From Deltaproteobacteria bacterium (GTDB lineage: Bacteria > Desulfobacterota > Dissulfuribacteria > Dissulfuribacterales > JALVPX01), in NCBI GenBank assembly GCA_027031565.1, contig JALVPX010000167.1, forward strand, positions 1 through 12,229: a stretch of 12,229 nt of DNA. The letters are read 5' to 3'. Positions 1 to 6,716 of this stretch are shown piece by piece. The position numbers were made by a program, and so were the translations under genes. Position 1 is the first letter of the stretch; the number at the start of each line of letters is the position of its first letter. The notes under the pieces were generated by a model. That model did no database searches. It saw nothing but the letters and a program-made list of their open reading frames with translations, and had not been told where the DNA came from.

Positions 1-1118
1 TCTTCCATCGCTATGGGCTGTATCAAATGAACCTCAAAGGATACATTGTCACCAGGCATCACCATCTCTACACCCTCAGGAAGCGTCACTACACCTGTCA
101 CATCCGTCGTCCTAAAATAAAACTGAGGACGATAACCCGCAAAAAACGGAGTGTGACGTCCACCCTCCTCCTTGCTCAATATGTATACCTCTGCCTTAAA
201 CTTCGTATGCGGCGTTATCGTGCCTGGCTTCGCTACCACCTGACCACGCTCTACCTCATCACGCTTCGTGCCACGCAACAATACGCCTATGTTGTCTCCA
301 GCTCGACCCTCATCAAGCAACTTGCGGAACATCTCCAATCCAGTGCAAACCGTCTTCTGCGTCGGACGAAGACCTACTATCTCTACCTCGTCACCTACAT
401 GAATAATACCACGCTCTACCCTGCCGGTCACAACTGTTCCACGGCCGCTTATGCTGAATACATCCTCTATGGGCATCAAAAACGGCTTGTCTATGTCACG
501 CTCAGGCTCAGGTATGTATGTGTCCAAGGCCTCCATCAACTCCCAGATGCACTTCGTCTTTTCCTCATCCGTGGGATTGTTCAAGGCCTCAAGTGCCGAA
601 CCCTTAATAATCGGTACATCATCACCAGGAAACTCATACTTGCTCAAAAGCTCCCTCAACTCAAGCTCTACCAACTCTATAAGCTCTGGATCATCAACCA
701 TGTCACACTTGTTCAAAAATACCACTATCGCTGGAACACCTACCTGCCTGGCCAACAATATGTGCTCACGCGTCTGCGGCATAGGACCATCATCTGCCCC
801 TACCACCAATATCGCTCCATCCATCTGGGCAGCTCCAGTGATCATGTTCTTGATGTAGTCAGCATGACCCGGACAATCCACATGGGCATAATGACGATTC
901 TCAGTCTCATACTCCACGTGCGCTGTAGCTATTGTTATGCCGCGCTCCCTCTCCTCCGGTGCCTTGTCTATCTCATCAAACGGAGTAAAATCTGCCCAGC
1001 CCTTCTCCGCCAATACACGCGTTATCGCCGCAGTCAGCGTCGTCTTACCATGATCTATGTGACCTATCGTCCCTACGTTTACGTGTGGCTTGGTACGCTC
1101 AAACTTCTTCTTGCTCAT
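1..1118 (-). CDS. tuf: Elongation factor Tu (3' end beyond window)
   Basis: EF-Tu is the GTPase that carries aminoacyl-tRNA to the ribosomal A site. The reading frame starts at ATG 1118 (MSKKKFERTKPHVNVGTIGH) and stays open to the left edge, giving 372 codons of a protein usually about 395-400 residues long, so only the extreme C-terminus is missing. Visible GTPase motifs are the P-loop GHIDHGKTT (Ile where many EF-Tus have Val), the switch region with RERGITI, DCPGH and NKCD, followed by the beta-barrel domains (GRGTVVTGRVERG, GYRPQFYFRTTDVTG). The leader has AGGATAGG upstream of the ATG. It lies 62 nt downstream of tRNA-Thr(GGT) on the same strand, as in tRNA-tufB operons. Codon use is odd: by hand count about 20 of 27 Ile codons are ATA, with many TTG (Leu) and GTA (Val), unlike aprA nearby. 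Identity is certain; whether the genome has a second tuf copy cannot be seen. Confidence 0.98.
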   Translation of the reverse strand, partial: MSKKKFERTKPHVNVGTIGHIDHGKTTLTAAITRVLAEKGWADFTPFDEIDKAPEERERGITIATAHVEYETENRHYAHVDCPGHADYIKNMITGAAQMDGAILVVGADDGPMPQTREHILLARQVGVPAIVVFLNKCDMVDDPELIELVELELRELLSKYEFPGDDVPIIKGSALEALNNPTDEEKTKCIWELMEALDTYIPEPERDIDKPFLMPIEDVFSISGRGTVVTGRVERGIIHVGDEVEIVGLRPTQKTVCTGLEMFRKLLDEGRAGDNIGVLLRGTKRDEVERGQVVAKPGTITPHTKFKAEVYILSKEEGGRHTPFFAGYRPQFYFRTTDVTGVVTLPEGVEMVMPGDNVSFEVHLIQPIAME

Positions 1119-1180
1119 AGCCCCTACCTATCCTGAATTTTATTTTTAGGCATCCATTGCCATTCTGCCCTTTGGCCTAT

Positions 1181-1256
<76 letters not shown>

Positions 1257-1265
1257 CTTTATTGT

Positions 1266-1342
1266 TGGAGCGGGAAACGGGACTCGAACCCGCAACCCTC
1301 AGCTTGGAAGGCTGATGCTCTAGCCAATTGAGCTATTCCCGC
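1266..1342 (-). tRNA. tRNA-Gly (anticodon TCC)
   Basis: Minus-strand cloverleaf with acceptor GCGGGAA pairing TTCCCGC, D-arm AGCTCAATTGGCTAGAGC, anticodon stem TCAGC/GCTGA around loop CTTCCAA (anticodon TCC), T-arm GCGGG TTCGAGT CCCGT, discriminator T and encoded CCA (77 nt). Only 9 nt separate it from the following tRNA-Thr(GGT), so the transcript must be processed from a common precursor. Confidence 0.97.
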
Positions 1343-1378
1343 TTTGAAACAGGTCAAGCGCCTCTAAAATTTTATAGG

Positions 1379-1463
1379 TGGTGGAGAGGGGAGGATTCGA
1401 ACCTCCGAAGGCTTCGCCAACAGATTTACAGTCTGTCCCCTTTGGCCGCTCGGGAACCTCTCC
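1379..1463 (-). tRNA. tRNA-Tyr (anticodon GTA)
   Basis: Minus-strand class II tRNA of 85 nt. The acceptor GGAGAGG pairs with CCTCTCC, followed by discriminator A and encoded CCA. The D-arm CCCGAGCGGCCAAAGGG, the anticodon loop CTGTAAA (anticodon GTA), a long variable arm and the T-arm GGAGG TTCGAAT CCTCC are all present. The long variable arm together with GTA identifies tyrosine. It is separated from tRNA-Gly by 36 nt. Confidence 0.97.
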
Positions 1464-1473
1464 ACCGTTTTTT

Positions 1474-1549
1474 TGGAGCTGGCGATGGGACTCGAACCCG
1501 CAACCTGCTGATTACAAATCAGCTGCTCTACCAATTGAGCTACGCCAGC
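1474..1549 (-). tRNA. tRNA-Thr (anticodon TGT)
   Basis: Minus-strand cloverleaf with acceptor GCTGGCG pairing CGCCAGC, D-arm AGCTCAATTGGTAGAGC, anticodon stem GCTGA/TCAGC around loop TTTGTAA (anticodon TGT), T-arm GCGGG TTCGAGT CCCAT, discriminator T and encoded CCA (76 nt). It is the first gene of the tRNA-tuf operon and starts 16 nt downstream of the proposed -10 box. It corresponds in position and anticodon to thrU of E. coli. Confidence 0.97.
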
Positions 1550-1565
1550 CCGATTCGAAACGAGA

Positions 1566-1593
1566 ATGATAGCCTACAATATAAAAAAAGCAA
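1566..1593 (-). promoter_or_regulatory. Probable sigma70 promoter of the tRNA-tuf operon
   Basis: Reading the minus strand, TTGCTT (1588-1593) and TATCAT (1566-1571) are separated by 16 nt and lie 16 nt upstream of the mature 5' end of tRNA-Thr(TGT), which fits a very short tRNA leader. Upstream is an A/T-rich stretch with an A8 run, a possible UP element. A perfect TTGACA lies further upstream (1605-1610) but is about 22 nt from the nearest TATATT, so I prefer the closer pair. Inferred from consensus match only. Confidence 0.55.
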
Positions 1594-1631
1594 GTTTTTT
1601 TTATTGTCAAGTTCTTAAGGGCAAAACCCTT

Positions 1632-1661
1632 AAAAAAGCGGCCCCTTGTACAAGGGGCCGC
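1632..1661 (-). terminator. Rho-independent terminator after qmoC
   Basis: On the minus strand a perfect 10-bp GC-rich stem (GCGGCCCCTT pairing AAGGGGCCGC, loop GTAC) is followed at once by six T residues (1632-1637). It lies 40 nt downstream of the qmoC stop and just upstream of the tRNA-tuf promoter, so it cleanly separates the two operons. A second, weaker inverted repeat (TTAAGGG at 1615-1621 with CCCTTAA at 1627-1633) overlaps its T-run and has no T-run of its own. Confidence 0.92.
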
Positions 1662-1701
1662 TCAATTCACCATAAACACGCGATTTGTTTCTTATCTGCT
1701 A

Positions 1702-2940
1702 TTAATGTTCCTCTTCTGGTTCGCCAGGCAGTTCCATCCCAAACCCTGCCTCGCCTGCCTTGACATCGGCTGCATATCTCTGAAATACATAGGCAGTCGT
1801 CCTGTAAAGCAGGTGGGCAAACTTGGTAAAGGGAAGGGCCAGGAACAACGTGGCCACACAACCTAGATGCAGCCAGTATGTAGGATAGGCAATAATTCTT
1901 ATCCCTATAAGACGGAATATCTCCGCAGCTAGTCCTGTTACACCCACGGCGAATATCAACCATATCAGGTTCCAATCCTGTGCTGAACTCTTGAAGATGC
2001 CTTCCTCGGTCTTTTGTTCCCTCATACTTTTCAGCATCCAGATTCCAGCAATCAACATGACTGCCCCGATGTTGCCCAATATTTTTATAGGATTATAGAG
2101 GGCAAGAGGTGAATGAAAACCCGAGTTCGGAAACAGGTTGCCAAGGATGTCTGCATAGAACATGGCAAGATTGGTCACTATGAACAATATGATAAAGGCC
2201 CACAATGTCCACAAATGACCTTGGGCACGTTCAGCAGCAGCGCCACACTTCTTGAATCTTTCATGGGCAAGTATCTCTTTTACTGCAGGTACCACATATT
2301 CCTTGAAGAGCGGGCCCAATGCCGGCCGGGGGGCCGTTCCAGTGTATGATTCACCCAGACCAGCACCCTTTGAGATGTCTTCCCAGAAGCGTGTAACCCC
2401 CTTATAGGACACCCAGGCAACGAATCCAGCCAGTGAGAGATAAATGATATCAATGGGAATAACGCTCAAAAATTTGTGATATTCCACCGTACCCTTGGGA
2501 ATGGGCCACGATTCGCCCGTGACGAATGACCAGATCAATGCCACAAAGAGGACCACCACCATGGACGCAATAACAGTGCTGATTATACCCTTGCTCGTGC
2601 TCAACAAATTGGCCAGGGACTTGGGCTCTGCATAATATTTTATGGCGTTTGCCCTGATAGCACCCAGCACGTCACCGGGCTTGGCATCCCTTGGACAATA
2701 AGCGCTGCAGTCACCGCACTGATGGCACAGCCAAACGTCTACGTCACCAGACACTTTAGATGCCAGACCCCACTGTGCCCACAACATCTCCTTCCTGGGG
2801 AAAGGACTGTCTTCGGTTGACAAAGGGCAGACAATTGAACACGTAGCGCATTGATAACACCGGTTGACGGTATCTCCGCCCGCATCCATGACACCCTTGA
2901 CGAAATCAAGGTCCGGTTTGATCTTTGTATATTCCGACAT
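1702..2940 (-). CDS. qmoC: QmoC, iron-sulfur and haem b membrane subunit of the quinone-interacting oxidoreductase
   Basis: Membrane anchor of QmoABC, which exchanges electrons between the quinone pool and APS reductase. The 412-residue protein begins with an HdrC-like domain holding two [4Fe-4S] motifs, Cys28/31/34/38 (CYQCATCSIVCP) and Cys72/75/78/82 (CHQCGDCSAYCP). Six hydrophobic segments follow at roughly 118-140, 160-180, 244-266, 287-303, 324-346 and 354-378, matching the HdrE/NarI-like cytochrome b part; His226, His242, His358 and His376 are possible haem ligands. The tail is acidic (PGEPEEEH). The start is set by AGGAGG at 2949-2954, 8 nt before the ATG, which overlaps the qmoB stop codon by two bases and implies translational coupling. 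It is the last gene of the operon; the next element is the terminator. The HdrC+HdrE fusion and the position after qmoAB make QmoC much more likely than a generic heterodisulfide reductase subunit. Confidence 0.96.
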   Translation of the reverse strand: MSEYTKIKPDLDFVKGVMDAGGDTVNRCYQCATCSIVCPLSTEDSPFPRKEMLWAQWGLASKVSGDVDVWLCHQCGDCSAYCPRDAKPGDVLGAIRANAIKYYAEPKSLANLLSTSKGIISTVIASMVVVLFVALIWSFVTGESWPIPKGTVEYHKFLSVIPIDIIYLSLAGFVAWVSYKGVTRFWEDISKGAGLGESYTGTAPRPALGPLFKEYVVPAVKEILAHERFKKCGAAAERAQGHLWTLWAFIILFIVTNLAMFYADILGNLFPNSGFHSPLALYNPIKILGNIGAVMLIAGIWMLKSMREQKTEEGIFKSSAQDWNLIWLIFAVGVTGLAAEIFRLIGIRIIAYPTYWLHLGCVATLFLALPFTKFAHLLYRTTAYVFQRYAADVKAGEAGFGMELPGEPEEEH

Positions 2941-2952
2941 TGTATATACCTC

Positions 2953-5274
2953 CTACCAGCCTTTGAAGGGGTTGGGACCCATCCCAACGACTTCCTCTAC
3001 AAATTCATTGATAATTTCCGGCACCTTATCATATTCATCAATAGCTATCTGTGCCAGTTTCACCCTTTCAGGCTCCATTCCAAGAGAGTTCAGGGTTTCA
3101 GCTACATTTTCCATTCTGCGGTTTGCCAATTCGCTGCCCTTTACAAAATGGCACTGGTAATCATCACCATATTTGCACCCGAGCAACAAGGCACCATCCA
3201 TACCGCTTGACATTGCATCCTTGATCCAGGCCACGTTGACGGATCCCAAACAGCGCACGGGAATGATTCGCGGCAGCGGTGACCATGTATGACCCTTTCT
3301 AGCAGCCATGTCAAGTGCCGGATAGGCGTCGTTCTCGCATGCAAAAATAATCATACGGAGTTTGTCCTCATCATCATCAGGCACTTCAATGGACTTAATC
3401 ATCGACCCGACAACGTCAATGTTGTAGTCCTTGAAACCGATGATACGTTCGGGACATGCACCCATACAAGTTCCACACCTGCGGCAACGGGTGGGGTTTG
3501 GTTTCGGGGTCCCCTTCTCATCGTCATCGAGCGCACCAAAGGGGCATTCCTCTGTACAACGCTTGCACTGGGTGCAACGCTGGAAGTAAAAGTCTGGATA
3601 ATCATAATCCCAGGTGCGGGGATGAACGGCATGCCCTTCGCTGACTGCTTGGAGACATTGTATGGCCTTGAGCGCTGCACCTGAACCATCTTCCATTGAT
3701 TCTTCAATGGTCAGGGAACGGCGCACACCGCCTGCAGCATATACACCTGTACGCCTAGTTTCATAGGGGAAACAGATGAAATTGGAGTCGCAATACCCGC
3801 CGAAGAGGTCCAGGTCACGGAAGGCTGGACCTTGACGATAGGCAAAATTGATGACCGGATCATCCTTGGTGGTCGGTACCATACCGGTGGCCAGGACAAC
3901 CAAGTCAACATCTACGCTAATATTTTCACCCAAAATCGTATCTTCTACATTTACCGTCAAGTTTCCCGCACCATCATCTGTTACTTCGGTAACGGCACCC
4001 TTGGTCAAAAAGATGCCCGGGTCATTTTGCAGCCCCTTGTAGAAATATTCATACTGGCCCACTGTCCGCATGTGCTGATAAAAGATATATGCGCGGCCAT
4101 CCTCTGGCTGATCTTCCCGAAGCATTTTTGCCTGCTTCAGAGCCACCATGCTGGTTACCGCAGATGCGTATGGGAAATCAGCATCATCGTCTTTTCCGCC
4201 TGGGCTCATTACGAAGGCAACCGTCTTGACCTCCTTTCCGTCCGACGGCCGTGTAATCCTGCCCTCTTTAGCCATCTTCTCAAAGGCAAAATTGGTGACC
4301 ACATTGGGATTACCCCATGCCAGGTGAGGAAATTCATCTTCGGCCGGCTCATAGGGCTTCCAGCCAGAAGCCAGCACTACTGCGCCAAACATTTCGGCGT
4401 CTGGATCTACTTCCATATAATCCTTGCGGCCCTCGTTTTTCTCCTCATATTTCTTTTTCTGGTCTTCAGCACTCAGCTCTTTGCCGTTTTCATCTAATTT
4501 CTCTTCCTCTGTCAGAGGAACAGGAGCATCCCATTCGCTCTTGGTACCAGCGGGTTTCAGGCTGATCCTGAATTCGCCTGGTTCGCCTGCTGTCCTGGCA
4601 ACTTCGGTAGAGGTCTTTACGGTTATTTTGTCACTTGCCTCCACCTGGGCAATCAGATCATCAACAACCGGACTGGCAAGGGAAGAGTAATCTGGTCCAA
4701 CCGGTATCTGTTTTCTCCAATATTTGGCATTGCCACCAAGCTCGGCCTCCTTTTCCACAATAACAACCTCATAGCCTGCCTCAGCAGCATCCAAAGCCGC
4801 CCGCATGCCGGCCACGCCGCCGCCTATGACGAGCAGTCGGTTATTGATCTGCTCCAGCTTAAATGGCTCCGGCATCTCCACCTTTTCCATCTTGGTCACA
4901 TACATGCGTATGTAATCTTCTGCCAACTCCTGGATATGTTCCTTTTGGGCCTCTGCATCTTCAGCCTCAGGATCGATCTGGTGAGACCATGCCACCAACT
5001 CCCTCAGGCCGACTTTATCAAGATAGACACCAGGGAAATCCATGTAATCAAATTCATAACGTGGAGAATACCCAGCCAGAATGACTGCATTAAGCTCTTC
5101 TGACTCGATATCAGACTCAATCATTGAGGCAGCTGACTCCGAATAAAGGTCGTCAACGGCCTTGGCAACTTTTACATTCAGTTCTCCAGTAGCAAGCTCA
5201 ACGAGCTTGTCCACATCCACAGCATCCTTGATTCCATCACCTGTATATATGTATAATCCGATATTTTTCGACAT
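2953..5274 (-). CDS. qmoB: QmoB, HdrA-like flavoprotein with ferredoxin and MvhD domains
   Basis: Cytoplasmic flavin/iron-sulfur subunit of QmoABC, 773 residues. In order: an N-terminal region of about 140 residues resembling the HdrA N-terminus but without its cysteines; an FAD-binding Rossmann motif (GGGVAGM, about 151-157, and VIVEKEAELGG); a charged Lys/Glu-rich insert at about 245-290; the rest of the flavin fold ending near LATGMVP (461-467); two ferredoxin motifs, Cys567/570/573/577 and Cys597/600/603/607; and a C-terminal MvhD-like domain from about 640 with Cys646, Cys675, Cys700 and Cys708 as likely [2Fe-2S] ligands. The ATG shares a base with the qmoA stop (TAATG), and its Shine-Dalgarno AGGAGG (5283-5288) lies within the last qmoA codons. 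The HdrA+MvhD fusion is what separates QmoB from QmoA. In methanogens MvhD links hydrogenase to HdrA; here its partner is unknown and may be AprBA (inference). Confidence 0.96.
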   Translation of the reverse strand: MSKNIGLYIYTGDGIKDAVDVDKLVELATGELNVKVAKAVDDLYSESAASMIESDIESEELNAVILAGYSPRYEFDYMDFPGVYLDKVGLRELVAWSHQIDPEAEDAEAQKEHIQELAEDYIRMYVTKMEKVEMPEPFKLEQINNRLLVIGGGVAGMRAALDAAEAGYEVVIVEKEAELGGNAKYWRKQIPVGPDYSSLASPVVDDLIAQVEASDKITVKTSTEVARTAGEPGEFRISLKPAGTKSEWDAPVPLTEEEKLDENGKELSAEDQKKKYEEKNEGRKDYMEVDPDAEMFGAVVLASGWKPYEPAEDEFPHLAWGNPNVVTNFAFEKMAKEGRITRPSDGKEVKTVAFVMSPGGKDDDADFPYASAVTSMVALKQAKMLREDQPEDGRAYIFYQHMRTVGQYEYFYKGLQNDPGIFLTKGAVTEVTDDGAGNLTVNVEDTILGENISVDVDLVVLATGMVPTTKDDPVINFAYRQGPAFRDLDLFGGYCDSNFICFPYETRRTGVYAAGGVRRSLTIEESMEDGSGAALKAIQCLQAVSEGHAVHPRTWDYDYPDFYFQRCTQCKRCTEECPFGALDDDEKGTPKPNPTRCRRCGTCMGACPERIIGFKDYNIDVVGSMIKSIEVPDDDEDKLRMIIFACENDAYPALDMAARKGHTWSPLPRIIPVRCLGSVNVAWIKDAMSSGMDGALLLGCKYGDDYQCHFVKGSELANRRMENVAETLNSLGMEPERVKLAQIAIDEYDKVPEIINEFVEEVVGMGPNPFKGW

Positions 5275-6518
5275 TATCCTGCCCTCCTAACAACCTGAAT
5301 TGCTTTCAATGCGGCGGCGGTGGCGCTTTGTGCTGATGAAACGACATCAATCGGCCGCTTGGCACATCCGCATGGGATAATACCATCTTTTTCCACCACA
5401 AAACCATCCTGGTCATAGTCGATACCAGAGATCTTACTTTCAGCACCGACGGGCTGCATTCCAGTAGCTAGGACAGCCAGATCGACTTCTTGCTCTACCC
5501 TTCCGCCACCTATTGTATCTTCGGCAACGAGAATAACGTTACCAGGCTCATTGCCAGCCTTGATATCAGCCACTTTCCCCTTTATGAAATGAACCTTTTC
5601 ATCTGCCTTGATCTTGGCATAGAAGTTTTCATATTTCCTGCCAGGAGAGCGAATATCAATATAAAAGACATAGATCTCTGATTCCGGATTCTGCTCGCGC
5701 AAGTAGGTGATCTGTTTCAACGTTGCCATACAACAAATATATGAGCAGAAGGCCAGATGATTTTCGTCTCTGGAACCAGCACACTGGCAGAAACCTATGA
5801 CCTTGGGCTCCTCGTTGTCTGAAGGCCTCACTATTTTCCCGCCAGTCGGGCCTGAAGGAGATGCCATACGTTCAACCATCATATTGGTAACCACATTGTC
5901 AAACTCTGAAAAATGGAGATTATCCATGTTATTGGGATCATATGGCTTCCAGCCAGTAGCCATTACGATTGCGCCCACATTGAGTGTAACCGTTTCAGGC
6001 TGCTGCGAAAGATCGACTGATCCAGCCGGCATGGCATCAGCAATGGCCTTGCCTTCATCCGAAGCAGCAATGGAGGGATCAACCACACACTGGTTGGGAT
6101 AGGACATCGGATGGGGCATGTAAATACCCTTTCTCGTATCCATGCCAAAGTTGAATTCATTGGGAACTTCTGTCGAAGCGGCTTCTTCACCGGGCTTGCA
6201 ATTTGTACATTGTGGCGTTGTATACCGGGGATTAACAGTTACTTCCACAGTGTAGTTGCCTGGCTCACCGCTTACAGACGTGACATCGGCCAGTGTGTAA
6301 AAGGTTACCCTGGGATTGGTCTTGAGCCGCTTGAAATTGATTTCCAAGCCGCATGTCGGCGGACACAATTTTGGAAAGTACTTGTTGAGCTGGGCTACCC
6401 TGCCGCCAAGATAGCTTTCCTTTTCCACCAAATAGACATCGTAGCCTGCTTCAGCGGCTTCCAACGCAGCAGTCAGACCACTGAAGCCGCCGCCTACCAC
6501 TAAAATGCTATTGCTCAT
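5274..6518 (-). CDS. qmoA: QmoA, HdrA-like FAD subunit of the quinone-interacting oxidoreductase
   Basis: Soluble flavoprotein of QmoABC, 414 residues, related to HdrA. The N-terminus carries the FAD motif VVGGGFSGLTAALEAAEAG with VEKESYLGGR, followed by the HdrA-type cysteine stretch YFPKLCPPTCGLEINFK (Cys52 and Cys56), which QmoB lacks. A mid-protein CQCAGSRDE and CSYICCMATLKQ segment and the C-terminal flavin motif VLATGMQP, then IIPCGCAKRPIDVVSSAQSA, match the HdrA/QmoA fold. There are no ferredoxin domains, as expected for QmoA. AAGGAG (6526-6531) lies 7 nt before the ATG. Its stop overlaps the qmoB start by one base. The gene is preceded by a 198-bp gap with an intrinsic terminator and a stem-loop, so its supply of transcript probably differs from that of sat-aprBA. 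I see no strong promoter of its own; TTGAGC with TAAATA 17 nt downstream is only a weak candidate. Confidence 0.96.
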   Translation of the reverse strand: MSNSILVVGGGFSGLTAALEAAEAGYDVYLVEKESYLGGRVAQLNKYFPKLCPPTCGLEINFKRLKTNPRVTFYTLADVTSVSGEPGNYTVEVTVNPRYTTPQCTNCKPGEEAASTEVPNEFNFGMDTRKGIYMPHPMSYPNQCVVDPSIAASDEGKAIADAMPAGSVDLSQQPETVTLNVGAIVMATGWKPYDPNNMDNLHFSEFDNVVTNMMVERMASPSGPTGGKIVRPSDNEEPKVIGFCQCAGSRDENHLAFCSYICCMATLKQITYLREQNPESEIYVFYIDIRSPGRKYENFYAKIKADEKVHFIKGKVADIKAGNEPGNVILVAEDTIGGGRVEQEVDLAVLATGMQPVGAESKISGIDYDQDGFVVEKDGIIPCGCAKRPIDVVSSAQSATAAALKAIQVVRRAG

Positions 6519-6567
6519 ATCATTACTCCTTTTCTCCCTGTAAGGATTTATTTACATTTTCAAGGCC

Positions 6568-6605
6568 CAAAGCTCAAGGTTCACCTGGATAAACCTTCAG
6601 CTTTG
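6568..6605 (-). repeat. Interrupted inverted repeat (stem-loop) in the qmoA leader
   Basis: In the minus-strand RNA, CAAAGCT and AGCTTTG (7 bp), a G-G mismatch, then AAGGTT and AACCTT (6 bp) close a 10-nt loop TATCCAGGTG. No T-run follows, so it is not a typical terminator. It starts 31 nt after the terminator stem and ends 49 nt before the qmoA ATG. It could stabilise the 5' end of a processed qmo mRNA or be a regulator site; the function is unknown. Confidence 0.7.
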
Positions 6606-6635
6606 ACCCTTTAAGAACCGCAATATCAAAGTATG

Positions 6636-6673
6636 AAAAATCCCAGGTGCCCTTGATTTTTGGGCACCTGGGA
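6636..6673 (-). terminator. Intrinsic terminator/attenuator between aprA and qmoA
   Basis: Minus-strand RNA forms a perfect 12-bp stem (TCCCAGGTGCCC pairing GGGCACCTGGGA, 6662-6673 with 6641-6652) around a 9-nt A-rich loop, followed by a T5 run (6636-6640). It begins 43 nt after the aprA stop, inside what is otherwise one operon. Such an element commonly lets a fraction of transcription through, which would make the soluble AprBA and Sat more abundant than the membrane complex. Confidence 0.82.
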
Positions 6674-6716
6674 GGATTTTAAAGCATTCTTTTGAAGCTT
6701 TTCACAGATTACCTGA

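Noticed and set aside
27..1136. A 369-codon plus-strand open frame
   Set aside because: It is exactly codon-aligned antisense to tuf and stays open only because tuf lacks TTA, CTA and TCA codons. Its product is low-complexity (rich in Tyr, Leu and Arg) and matches no family I know.
1605..1610. Perfect TTGACA as the -35 of the tRNA-tuf promoter
   Set aside because: No acceptable -10 lies 16-18 nt downstream; the closest TATATT is about 21-22 nt away. TTGCTT with TATCAT fits better.
1328..1618. Plus-strand open frames with GGFEPP and DSNPQ-like peptides
   Set aside because: These are the well-known spurious translations antisense to tRNA genes (here tRNA-Tyr and tRNA-Thr).
3832..4497. A 221-codon plus-strand frame and many other long frames opposite qmo, apr and sat
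   Set aside because: They are antisense shadows of qmoB and its neighbours, with no ribosome sites and no recognisable domain; the minus-strand genes have complete family motifs.
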